Source: Lepidodermella squamata (Eukaryota; Gastrotricha). From it: DNA of 64,000 nucleotides. A program made the translations under genes and the position numbers. The notes under the pieces are model-generated. The model was given only the letters and a program-made list of their open reading frames with translations, did not search any database and was not told the DNA's origin. Of this stretch, positions 1-8,973 are shown piece by piece (position 1 is the stretch's first letter; every line of letters begins with the position of its first letter). The DNA lies in contig JBLDXI010000013.1 of assembly GCA_047495785.1 (NCBI GenBank), forward strand, positions 3,286,001 to 3,350,000. The letters run 5' to 3'.

Positions 1-1493
1 GTCCGTATCGCTGCATGGCAATCAACCATGGCGGCGGGAATTTGTCCTTATTCGGCCCAACTGGCATGCCGAGGGCGACGCGTAATTCATCGGAAAATGT
101 ACCGGGTTTTTTCTCGCGCAATTTCGTCTCCATTTCCTTACCCTCGTAATACAAATCACCGTGCGAACTCATCGGCGGTTTGGTTTGGTACCGGAAGAAA
201 GCGTCGTGAAGCTTTTGGTAATCAATCTCAATTTTACCCATTTTCGGCCTCACTTTCTCCCGCATTTTCGCCTTCAACGTCTTCTTATCGTCCTTTTCAA
301 GAACTGCCTCTCTCATGTCCTGAATACCAGTCATTCGAATACATTCCGGCAACTCGAATGGCGGTTTTACAAAGCCTCGTTTGCCCTGTAAATACTTCCG
401 CTTCATACACCAATGCCGCGGGACTGGGACTGTATTTCTCGCAGCTTTGAGGTGGAGAAGCAATATAGGGTCGCGAGACGTAACGTCGTGCCATTCTACC
501 AGATCCGGTCGATTTACAGATTGCTTCAACTGAGCAACTGACATCCTGTTCAATTTTTTCCACTTTTTCTTCGACATTTTCTCTTCATTGGCATTGTCGG
601 CATCTTCGCCGTCTTTTTCACGCTGGGCGGCTTCAAGGGCTTGCATTTCCGCCATGGCGGCCTTTGCCTTTGGAGCGAGAATTTCGAATTCCTCCGCTTT
701 TTCTTTCGCCTCGCGAACAGCGTCGTCTTCGTATTCTTTCGCCAGTTTGAAAGTATCGAAAATTCGGGAGAAATGCTGGTAATTCGGGTCGAAAACACTG
801 AGTGGGATTTCTACGGAATCGTTAACATACTCAATTTCGACTCCCTCGTCATTCGACGATTTCGCCTTGTCTTTTTCAGCCTCAGATTCTTCATTTTTGT
901 CAGTGCCAGTTTCCGGTTGACGCTTGTTGCTTTTAGCCTTCTTTTTCTTCAGTTTCTTCTTTTTGTTTCGTAATTTTGCTGCAAGGGCCTCTTTCGAATT
1001 TGAAGCCGCATTTTGCACTTCTTCCTCGCCGTCCTCGTCATCATCACTGACTTCAACAGCGCTGTCCGCAGTTTGAGAGACTCCGTTTCCACCTGCACGA
1101 TTGGCCTGGCCTTGATGGCCAAATCTGTCCATATCGCCGCCGCTTTCTCTTGCGCGTAAAACACGCTCGATGGACTGGGGTAGGCGTTCCGCTGGTTCAG
1201 ACTGTTCATCGCCTTCTTCGTATTGTTGCTGTTGTTGATCCCAATGTTGCTGATGGTGCTGTGGGTGAGGATGAGACGGAGGGCGCCCATCGAAAAGCGG
1301 CGGAGGAGCACCGCCACCGGGTGGAAAATGTTGCATCTGCGGCGGAAAATGTTGAGGAGGAAAACGGGGAGGATCTTGAAAATTATAAGTAAATGAATAT
1401 GGACGAACTCGAATTGCTCAACTTACATGGGTGCTGCTGACCAGGTGGGTACCCAGGCTGCCCATAAAATGACCCAGGAGGCAAGCCGGACAT
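1..1493 (-). CDS. SF3B2: Splicing factor 3B subunit 2 (SF3B2/SAP145), N-terminal part, truncated by window edge
   Basis: SF3B2 is a U2 snRNP SF3b subunit that tethers U2 to the branch-point region in the nucleus. Exon 1 runs 1493-1427 (ATG at 1493) and exon 2 starts at 1374 after a 52 bp GT-AG intron and runs off the window at base 1. The protein opens with a Pro/Gln/His-rich stretch, then an acidic and Lys-rich region, then a well-conserved block with VEWHDVTSRDPILLLHLKA, NTVPVPRHWCMKRKYLQGKR, KPPFELPECIRMTGIQDMRE, MREKVRPKMGKIEIDYQKLH and GDLYYEGKEMET, ending in PPPWLIAMQRYG; these are nearly identical to human SF3B2. The SAP domain usual at the vertebrate N-terminus is not seen. The rest of the PSP domain and the C-terminus lie outside the window. 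Function is taken from the family; the identity is very secure. Confidence 0.96.
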
Positions 1494-2235
1494 TATTTTT
1501 CAATGGTAAAAACTATGATGAAAAAATAGACCAGTTGATATTTCAAGCCAATTAAATTAGACCAAAAGTTAGTTAGGCAGGAATAAATAATAACAAGCAA
1601 TTATTATGCAAAAAGTCACATGATGCCTCCATAAATAGCCAAATAATAAGTCAAACGAGGATGTGCGAATGAAAGAGAAGTGATTCCGTATATGGAATAA
1701 TAATTAACTCATTTTTTCTTATTCTTATTCCCAGAGCCGAACAGCGAGTTAATAGCGACAGCACCAAGGGCGCCAATCAACACGCCGCCCAGAGCGCCAA
1801 GACCGACAAGCATCCCCGTTTCAATATCTTCGTCGGTTATGCCGGAGGATGATGCATCAGCTGAAGGCTTTGGTTGCGAGCTGCCGTTCGCTTTTCCGCC
1901 TTCTCCCAACGATTTAGGACGCGGATCAACATTTGATGAAAGTCCAATGCCGTAAATGGGATAAATCTGTGCGGCAGTGAGTGGGTGACGGCAAGATGGA
2001 CAGTTATGCTGGCGTTGAAGCCATGCTTCTAGGCACACCCAGCAAAAGAGGTGACCACAAGCCGTGCTCACGGGATCTCTAACCGTTGAGTAGCAAATCG
2101 CGCATTCGCATAGCGAATTATCCGACATTTTAAAAAATAAGTAAAATCTATGAAATCAGATAATTTTTAGATCAGCTATAAGAGAGACGTTGGTCAACTT
2201 CGGAATATTCCAGCGTTAGTTGAGAGCAACATGTT
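1427..2235. repeat. Tandem duplication unit, copy A (SF3B2 exon 1 + RNF5-like gene 1)
   Basis: This stretch is repeated about 1.2 kb further on (2674-3450). The similarity covers the SF3B2 first exon, the spacer to the RING gene, the whole RING gene and about 100 bp upstream of its ATG, ending around the shared string ggtcaacttcggaat (about 2192 here, about 3412 in copy B). Copy A holds the functional SF3B2 start, so it is probably the ancestral arrangement. Confidence 0.85.
1709..2128 (-). CDS. RNF5/RMA1-like membrane-anchored RING E3 ubiquitin ligase, copy 1
   Basis: A single-exon gene for a 139-residue protein. A C3HC4 RING occupies the N-terminus, with zinc ligands C9, C12, C24, H26, C29, C32, C43 and C46, and the typical ACGHLFCWVCLEAWL core. 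After a Ser/Gly/Pro-rich linker there is one hydrophobic segment (about residues 105-128, Gly/Ala/Leu-rich) and a lysine tail. This is the layout of RNF5/RNF185-type tail-anchored ligases of the ER membrane, which act in ER-associated degradation with UBC6/UBC7-class E2 enzymes. It is somewhat shorter than human RNF5 (180 residues). The paralogue at 2923-3342 shares about four fifths of its residues and the RING ligands. The gene lies downstream of copy 2 on the same strand and 216 bp upstream of SF3B2. Family assignment is firm; the choice between RNF5 and RNF185 is not possible from sequence alone. Confidence 0.9.
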   Translation of the reverse strand: MSDNSLCECAICYSTVRDPVSTACGHLFCWVCLEAWLQRQHNCPSCRHPLTAAQIYPIYGIGLSSNVDPRPKSLGEGGKANGSSQPKPSADASSSGITDEDIETGMLVGLGALGGVLIGALGAVAINSLFGSGNKNKKK

Positions 2236-2673
2236 TCTTTACATTTTTGAGCGATTGAGAAGCTGTCAATCGCCAGAATATATGCAGAATCGTAATAAGG
2301 AACGGGGTAGGCATAACGAACTTTTGCTGAAACAAACGAAAATTGCTGGCTCGTGCCGAACCACGCTATTTTGCATGTGAACAACATTTGTTGTAACAAA
2401 CATTTTATAACTAACTTGCTCTGTAACGAACGCCGCCAGGTGGCTCGCTCGTGTGTTGGGGCTTTTTACCATCGTTATTACGAACCCCAAGGTTTCAGTC
2501 TATTTTTTGAATTTTTATCTGAAATGAAAGCTAAGGAAGCCAAATTAGAAATTCCGGAGGAAGAAATTCCTCATCCGATGAATCATATCGTGAAACTTCA
2601 GCCAAATCTGGTCATCGAATGAGACAAATCAGATCACAGTGCCGAAAATGAATAAGAAACTCGAATAACGAGG
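2236..2673. other. Spacer between the duplicated RING genes
   Basis: The spacer between the two duplication units has no recognised gene. It contains an open frame on the plus strand (2353-2622) whose last 33 codons, from an ATG at 2524, look compositionally coding (KAKEAKLEIPEEEIPHPMN, then a stop). I recognise no family and see no supporting splice signals that would join it to another exon. It may be a captured exon fragment or chance. Confidence 0.4.
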
Positions 2674-2717
2674 TACCAAGGCTGCCCAAAAAATGACCCA
2701 GGAGACAAGCCAGGCAT
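2674..2717 (-). pseudogene. Broken duplicate of SF3B2 exon 1
   Basis: The reverse strand reads ATG at 2717 and encodes MPGLSPGSFFGQPWYLV, matching the true SF3B2 start MSGLPPGSFYGQPGYPP. It has no functional downstream exon: the next sequence diverges and no SF3B2 exon 2 copy follows. It is therefore a relic carried along with the RING gene duplication. It may still carry the SF3B2 promoter or 5' UTR sequence and could be transcribed. Confidence 0.85.
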
Positions 2718-2922
2718 TTTTCAACGTAAAACCTAAGATAAAAATGTGAAGAGACCAACTGATACTTCAGGTTAATCAAATTGGAAAAATTTAATAAGGC
2801 TTGAATAAATATAACAAAGAAATGATCACGTAAAGTCTGATTAGCCCATAAAATGCCAAATCAAATGAATAAGCTGAAAGAAGATTTGCGAATGATAGAT
2901 AACTGATGCAGTGTATATAATA

Positions 2923-3342
2923 TTATTTCTTCTTGTTTTTATCTTCAGAGCTAAACAATGAGTTGACAGCAACAGCTCCCAGAGCACCAATCAAAACACC
3001 GCCCAGAGCGCCAAGACCGACAAGCATTCCCGTTTCAATATCTTCGCTGGATAAGCCGGAAGAGGATGCACCAGCTGAAGGCTTTGGTTGCGAGCTGCCG
3101 TTCGCTTTTCCGCCTCCTCCCAACGATTTAGGACGCGGATCGACATCTGATGAATGTCCAATACCATAGAGGGGGTAAATCTGTGCCTCAGTGAGTGGGT
3201 GGCGGCAAATTGGGCAGTTACGCTGCTGTTTAAACCATGCTTCCAGGCACACCCAGCAAAAGAAGTGACCACAAGCCGAGTTCACGGCATCTCTAACCGT
3301 TGAGAAGCAAATAGCACACGCGCATTGCGAATTATCCGCCAT
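2923..3342 (-). CDS. RNF5/RMA1-like membrane-anchored RING E3 ubiquitin ligase, copy 2
   Basis: A single-exon, 139-residue paralogue of the RING gene at 1709-2128. The ligands C9, C12, C24, H26, C29, C32, C43 and C46 are all present (CAICFSTVRDAVNSACGHFF, CWVCLEAWF, CPICRHPL), as is the C-terminal Gly/Ala/Val-rich membrane segment followed by KNKKK. Differences from copy 1 fall mainly at surface positions of the RING (for example CPIC here versus CPSC in copy 1) and near the tail. The conserved catalytic fold and anchor suggest that both copies are active ER ligases. Whether they have divided expression or E2 preference cannot be read from the sequence. Confidence 0.9.
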   Translation of the reverse strand: MADNSQCACAICFSTVRDAVNSACGHFFCWVCLEAWFKQQRNCPICRHPLTEAQIYPLYGIGHSSDVDPRPKSLGGGGKANGSSQPKPSAGASSSGLSSEDIETGMLVGLGALGGVLIGALGAVAVNSLFSSEDKNKKK

Positions 3343-3450
3343 GTTAAAAAATATGATCTATTAAATCAATAAATAGATCAGAAAGCTATCACCACAAGTG
3401 AGAGGCGTTGGTCAACTTCGGAATGAGCGATCATGAGAGTAACATAGGTT

Positions 3451-4456
3451 TCTCAACATTTCAAAGCAAATTAGCAGTCAACAAGCATTTTCACCCCACT
3501 AATATGATAATCCCAGTCGGGTCAAATTGTCCCAAATCGATTCCGTAACATAACTGATAGTCTCGCGACCGAAAAAACCTTTAGGGGACGTCTAGAGTGT
3601 TTATTATCTCTCTTCGATCCTTTCGACGTTCCAGACTTAGGATGTCGGAGACCGGACCCCCGACTGCCTGAAAAAAGAACGAATAAGGATTACTTGTCAC
3701 CAATCACCAAGCAAGTATAAAAGGAAGTTTCTAAGGGTGAGGAGCGTTTGGAATTGTTTGCCAAGGGTTAACATCGACTACTCAAGCTAGCTCCTGGACT
3801 TTTCAGCGACTAATATGTAAGTATAAAGTATGTCTCTCGCACTTTCATTACGGAGGCATAGGGTAGTCACTATACAAAATATGCCGCGAATCAGATGTTA
3901 TTCTCGGCTTCGGATTCGGCTCATAAACCACTCACGGAAAGTATTACGCGTTTTCCACCAATCAAATTGCGACAAACAGCATTTGACGATTTCAAAGGAA
4001 AGATCCTCCATATTCCATGTTCCACCTGTGGTGATCTATTTTCTATTTGAGGGATGCAAGATGAATAGGATAAATTTGGGGTATCATGAATAAACCGATG
4101 TATGCCTTATGCCTCATCTCTGCCCTCTCAGCAGTCGGGACATGCGATGTCAAAAGCACAGCAGGTTATCAAACGCACAGGTTAACGTTAGATTAAAACT
4201 CAGCGAAAAATGGAGAAAAATGTCGCGTAAAATATAATCATCTTCAATAATTTTTGACACTAGGTAAAATAAATTATATGTAAAATTATTTGAATTTATA
4301 TAAATATATTTACTGAACTATCAGTTTTTCAGGCGGCGAATTCAAAATTTATCAACGTCCCTTAGCCGACGGAGAAAGTTTTTTGCCCATCTTTCTTCTT
4401 CCTTTCTGTGTGTATCCAATATCCAACCAACTGTTTTCTGTACTCTGTATTTCGCT
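3451..4456. other. Intergenic region with a possible TATA promoter
   Basis: The region between the RING genes and the coiled-coil pair. TATAAAAG lies at about 3717-3724. About 90 bp downstream is a good splice-donor sequence (gtaagtata at about 3816). This could be a 5' UTR exon of a small gene ending in the 36-residue open frame listed at 4086-4196. A 87-codon frame at 3830-4093 shows no domain and is probably chance. AT-rich sequence fills 4200-4330. Confidence 0.3.
4086..4196 (+). CDS. Possible very small secreted peptide (36 aa)
   Basis: The frame from ATG 4086 (second ATG 4098) encodes a signal-like hydrophobic stretch MYALCLISALSAVGTCDV, followed by about 13 polar residues and a stop at 4194. 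A splice donor-like gttaac inside the frame (near 4180) would allow extension into another exon, but I could not find a convincing partner. A TATA box 370 bp upstream and a donor at about 3816 are compatible with a spliced 5' leader. No homologue is recognised. This is a weak call that transcript data would settle. Confidence 0.2.
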   Translation: MNKPMYALCLISALSAVGTCDVKSTAGYQTHRLTLD

Positions 4457-6265
4457 ATGAACGAAAAAAAGCGAGGAACTACAGCTATCAAGCATGTTCT
4501 TGATAAATACTCTAGTATCGCAACGTATGACGAAGATGGAGCTATACCGTTCGATGAGATTTCTAATGCCGACGTCGACCTTCCTCCCATGGGAATGTCT
4601 CCCGTTTCTAACCTGATAAGTAAGTATGCCGAAATTGATCATTTTCTCCTCATTGTGTTTCGCGACCTTTGCCTTGATCACCAGAAAATTTGGATATTGC
4701 GGATTCTAGACCGAAAGCCGGTAAGAAGGCCAGCGCACTGTCATCTCCCGCTCGAATCATCTCTCGAGGTAGATTTGCCTGCAGCCTACGCATCCCTTCT
4801 TTTGTGTTCTAATACGTTTTTCTCGATAACTTGACGTAGGTAAATCCCCAAAGCAAGTTACTTACCCCGAAAGACAACTCAGAGAGGCAAGAGAGGACAA
4901 CTCGCGAACTCGAAATATTACCCATAACCCATCGCACACCGATCGTGCTAACTTTGCCGACGATGCAGATTGTCTGCCAAATGCAGCAACTCCCACGCGA
5001 CGTCGGATACAGCTTGATTCGGCTACTCAGCATTTTAACGCGGAAGCCGAAAATCTTGGACCTCTCGATGATCTAGCATCACTGGAAGAGATGCTGAACG
5101 AAATTAAAAGGAATAGGTCATCTGGAAGTACGAGTAACGAGCAGATGGATGCTCTTAGATATCAGTTGGAGCTGTTCAGTACTAAACAAGTGCATCGGCA
5201 AGAACAAGAGATGCATGTTCAATCTGCAAGGCATCAGCCACGGGAAATTGAGGAGCAGCGATTAAAGGATGCTCAATCGAATAGCAGAAGCCAAGGTCAT
5301 TCCAGGGTTTCGATGCAGAATCCCCTCAATGAAGAACAACCTAGACACAATGGCAGGCCCGCAATGGCGTCTCAGGTGAAAAATATGCAAGGTATTGTAA
5401 GCTATAATCACCAGTTGGACCAAGAGCGACAGCTGACCCAAGGTAGAATGTCGTTCGCAGTCGATGCCTCGAATTACACTTTCGAAAGCGTCAGTCAACA
5501 GCAACCAACTGAACAGCAGCTACAGCATCAAATCAACTCAGCTCAAGCTCAAATTAGAGCCCGGCAATCTTTACAACCGCAAGCTGCGAATTACGCGTTT
5601 GAAACTGTTGATCAACAGTCTTCGGCTCATCAACAATTGCAGCAACAAATCAACTCAGTTCAGGCTCAAATGGGAGCTCGCCAGTCACTGAAACCACAAG
5701 CTGCAGGCGTTCGCCGCATTACTCTTCAGCCTCAAAACGCCGAAAGTCATAGCAATGCAATGAATGCAGTAAAAACCTCAGTTGCTGCAGCCATGCAAGT
5801 GGGAATGACTACACCTGCGCCCAGCAAAGCCGAAGAAGAGAATCGACATGATGTCAGCTCGATGACGCACAACACTACTACATCTGTGCCTTCACCAGCT
5901 CCACAGAGCTTTCCAATCATAAAAGCTGCCCCAAAGTTATTGCCCGACGTCGACATTGAATCGATGGGTGACACATTGTCGATTGAATCAACGGTAGGAA
6001 ATCACAAATCAGTATCAACCCCTTATGACTTTGCGAATTTCAGCTTCCGGATTTGATTAAATACTCACTGCAAGTCCGTCTTACCGACTTGGGATACGCT
6101 CGAAACCATCCTAACCTGCTGCGCGCCCAGCAGTGGTGTTACCAAGCGATTGCGCATGAAGTTAATTTTTGCACGACTAATAACATCAAGCTTCACTACT
6201 GCACTTTGAAGCGTCTTATTTCAGCATTCGCCAGAGCTGGTGCCTCAATATTTCCGCCGTCATGA
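4457..6265 (+). CDS. Coiled-coil Q-rich protein of unknown function, tandem paralogue A
   Basis: Four exons: 4457-4619, 4685-4768, 4840-5993 and 6044-6265, with all junctions GT-AG and in frame; the product is about 540 residues. Two blocks are shared with the neighbouring paralogue B: an N-terminal block (HVLDKYS, IPFDEISNADVDLPPMGMSP, VSNLIS) and a C-terminal block of about 70 residues beginning LPDLIKYSLQVRLTDLGYA. The middle is polar, Gln/Ser-rich and partly coiled-coil (residues around SLEEMLNEIKRN and MDALRYQLEL) and contains two 39-residue tandem repeats. I recognise no family with confidence. The plan (short conserved N-terminus, coiled coil, short conserved C-terminal motif) resembles centriole proteins of the STIL/Ana2/SAS-5 group, which is speculation. 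The stop lies only 87 bp before the ATG of paralogue B, so the two may share a transcript. Confidence 0.7.
5472..5705 (+). repeat. Two tandem 39-codon repeats inside coiled-coil gene A
   Basis: Unit 1 (5472-5588) begins NYTFESVSQQQPTEQQLQHQ and unit 2 (5589-5705) begins NYAFETVDQQSSAHQQLQQQ. Both continue INSxQAQxxARQSL(Q/K)PQAA. Both units are exactly 117 bp, keeping the frame. Paralogue B lacks this array, so it expanded after the gene duplication. Confidence 0.9.
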
Positions 6266-6351
6266 TTTTTAACCGTCTTGTTCTTTCGTTTTAAAATTAG
6301 TAGGGTTTTTCATCTCATTTGTTTGCAATTGATCTTAGGTGTTATATTGTA

Positions 6352-7847
6352 ATGTTTCCGTCGTCTTCACGCGGGTCACTGGCGATGAGACATGTTTTGG
6401 ATAAGTATTCAAACATGGCGTCCTTCTCTGAAGAAGGCGGTATTCCGTTCGACGAGGTCTCAAATACTGATTTCGACATCCCGCCTATGGGAATGTCGCC
6501 AGTTTCAAATCTTATCAGTTAGTTTTTCTGATAATATGAATTAATTTGTCATTGAGTTTGGAAATTTGCAGAAAAAATGGCTAATAATCGAGTGAATGAC
6601 CCAAAAAGCAATTCATCTACGCCGATTCGAAACAACAGCCAAGGTAGTTTTCAATGCTTGAACATTAATACGATGGCAAACTTTTCCTCTGCAGCTTCTC
6701 GGCGCGCTGTATTGTCGAAAGTCAGCTCTCACAACGATGAAATCCAGTCGGAATCGGGGGCCGAGCCAATTAATCGACCACCCCATGGCCGCCCGTTCAA
6801 TGCCCAGAAATCCACGTCATCAGCGTCAGTTAACGGCCGAGCTTATCTTTCCGACAAAGGGAACCAGCAACCTCAGAAACAAGGTTACGATATAGCCCGC
6901 CAGAGCGCGTTGTTGGAGGAATTGAAGAAGGAAATGGACATTTTAGCGGCGAAAAATCGCTGCGAACAGCTGATGTATCAAGTCGAGGCTACGCAAAGTT
7001 TGACCGAAATGCCAAGGCCCCAGCCGCAGAACTCGAGAATTCGAGTTTCTTCATCATCAACTGGCGTCTATGCCCCGGCTGGCAGGCAGAATGAAAACGT
7101 AGCCCCGCGCGATTCCCACATTCCACGACCTGTTGGACCCAACCGGGCTATGCAGAATCTGAATCATGTGACGTATTCGCAGGTTACGCAATCGGCTGAA
7201 GTCGAGATCGTCTCTGAGGATGAGGGTATGCTCTTTTCAATTAAGTTCGATATTTTATAAGACAATTTTTATTTCAGATGTCGAAGAGCATGTTGATGGC
7301 TTTGCTAGAATGACTCGCAATGTTGAAGCCCTTCAACCGCGATCAACCCGAGAAAGTGTTCCAACTACCCGTCAACAAGCTCGACAGCAGCAGCAATTCA
7401 ATCCGAATGATTTGAGCACTGGTCCGATTAGCGACTCGAATAGAAGCTCGAAAAAGCCGTCACGTTCACTACAAGAGCAAGAAACCAAGATTCACGAGCC
7501 CCAAATTCTGCATAACGCAACTGTGTTGAATGAAAACCCCGATCCTAGTAACGATTTGACCGTCGAAACTACTGTAAGTTGATTGAAAAAGCTTGGATGA
7601 ATTGATGTGTAATTTTTTCTGTGCATTTTAGTTGCCAGATTTGATCAAGTATCAGCTTCAAGTTCGGCTCGAAGAGTGTGGTCTGAATCGCGGTAATAAA
7701 AATTTCCTTCAGGCCAATCAATGGGCTTACTTCCACGTCGCAAGTGAAGTCAATTTGCGACTGGCCGAAAGTAACCAAATGTCGTACTGCTGCCTGAAGC
7801 GATTGATTGCTATGATGGCCCGAGTTGCGGTTTCTATCTACAAATGA
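6352..7847 (+). CDS. Coiled-coil protein of unknown function, tandem paralogue B
   Basis: Four exons: 6352-6517, 6572-7225, 7278-7573 and 7632-7847, all GT-AG, encoding about 443 residues. Exon 1 ends at the same codon and phase as in paralogue A (VSNLIS, phase 1), and the last exon begins with the same LPDLIKY(Q/S)LQVRL block after a phase-0 intron, so the pair arose by tandem duplication. The central region has a predicted coiled coil (ALLEELKKEMDILAAKNRCE, followed by QLMYQVE) and low-complexity Ser/Asn/Gln stretches. The C-terminal block contains ANQWAYFHVASEVN and SYCCLKRLIAMMARVAVSIY, corresponding to AQQWCYQAIAHEVN and HYCTLKRLISAFARAGASIF in A. The middle of the two proteins has diverged almost completely while the ends are held, which suggests that the ends are the binding parts. 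The function is unknown. Confidence 0.7.
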
Positions 7848-8973
7848 ATAAGTAGTGGAATATTCTTGTTGCGATTTGCTGCCTTTTTTCTTGTCATTCG
7901 ACCATTTTGCATGCTTACCATATATATTCTGGCGCCTCGTTGAGTCTTATGTTTAATCTTTTGTTTATTTACCCTCATTTTCGGACAATAAAATTTGATA
8001 ATAACATTGCCCTTCCGGCAAAAGGACAAAAGAGCTGGGTTTTGTTGCAATTATTTCGCTGGGAGATATGGTGGAAAATTGGGAAAGCTTTTCCAACCGA
8101 GGCATGAATAATTTCATCACAAGACCAGAAAATTTTAAAGCAGCATTCTGAAACTGGTTTGCCCAAAAATTGAACTTTGCCAACCTCGTTTTCCCAAAGC
8201 TTGGATGGGTTTCAAGTTGTGACAGCTTGCTTCGATTCTGAATGCCAATCAACTAAAGCACGAAACACTTCATGCAAACAATATCTAGGGATAGCGAGAA
8301 TAGACCTCACGGAGCCACTTGGGACCTAATTTTTGCTGCAGAGTTTTCGAACTTAGTTCATAGAGGCTTCGGAACCTCAGAGATACTTATTGGTGTAATT
8401 GATTCTCTAGTTAGGATTTGATCAAAAGCTGATGGATGCCCTTCCTCAGCAAATCGTGTTTCGAAACTCGTTGATGCAAACTTCGTTCTAAGATTCATCA
8501 ATGTCGGATAATTTTAGCCGCGGATGAAATTAGTCTTGTGTCTTGTATCGGGTAAAAATACTTCTGTCGGACGTTTCCATCAATCAAGGAGCATTTCATG
8601 CCCCTGGAAAATGTTCCGATTGTAAGGCTGACGTTTTATTTCAGGCTAACTTTCAGCGTGTCAACTTATTTGTCCCAGGTGGAGAGAAAGGCATACAAAT
8701 TCAGGAAGGTTAAACATAGCAGAATTAATTATTGACATTTAGTCTGACGGCTCTATTAGTGGAAATTTTCGAACCATGTCAGGTGTAAGTCACGTTCTCC
8801 TAAATTGAGGATGAGCCTGCCATAGGTAATTAGAGCATCACTCAATCAACTGTGTCAAGTCTGGCTTTATTGCAATCAAATCAATTATAATTAGGTTAAA
8901 CAAAACATAATAGCGAATTCGTAATTTTGATCTGAAATTTTTAACCTAGATTCAGGTTCAACAGTTCATTTGA
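7848..8973. other. Convergent intergenic region, no gene seen
   Basis: Between the 3' ends of coiled-coil gene B and the Ig membrane gene. AATAAA-type polyadenylation sequence occurs near 7988. Open frames here are short, lack ATG starts or domains, and I see no repeat family. Confidence 0.5.

Larger units (their letters stand above)
2674..3450. repeat. Tandem duplication unit, copy B
   Basis: The second copy of the unit described at 1427-2235. Similarity in the coding part is high, while the spacer between the SF3B2 fragment and the RING gene has many substitutions and small indels, so the duplication is not very recent. The RING gene reading frame has been kept intact, which suggests selection on both copies. 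Confidence 0.85.

Noticed and set aside
6319-6351. Upstream TTG start for coiled-coil gene B
   Set aside because: Eukaryotic initiation at TTG is unlikely; the ATG at 6352 is in frame and aligns with paralogue A.
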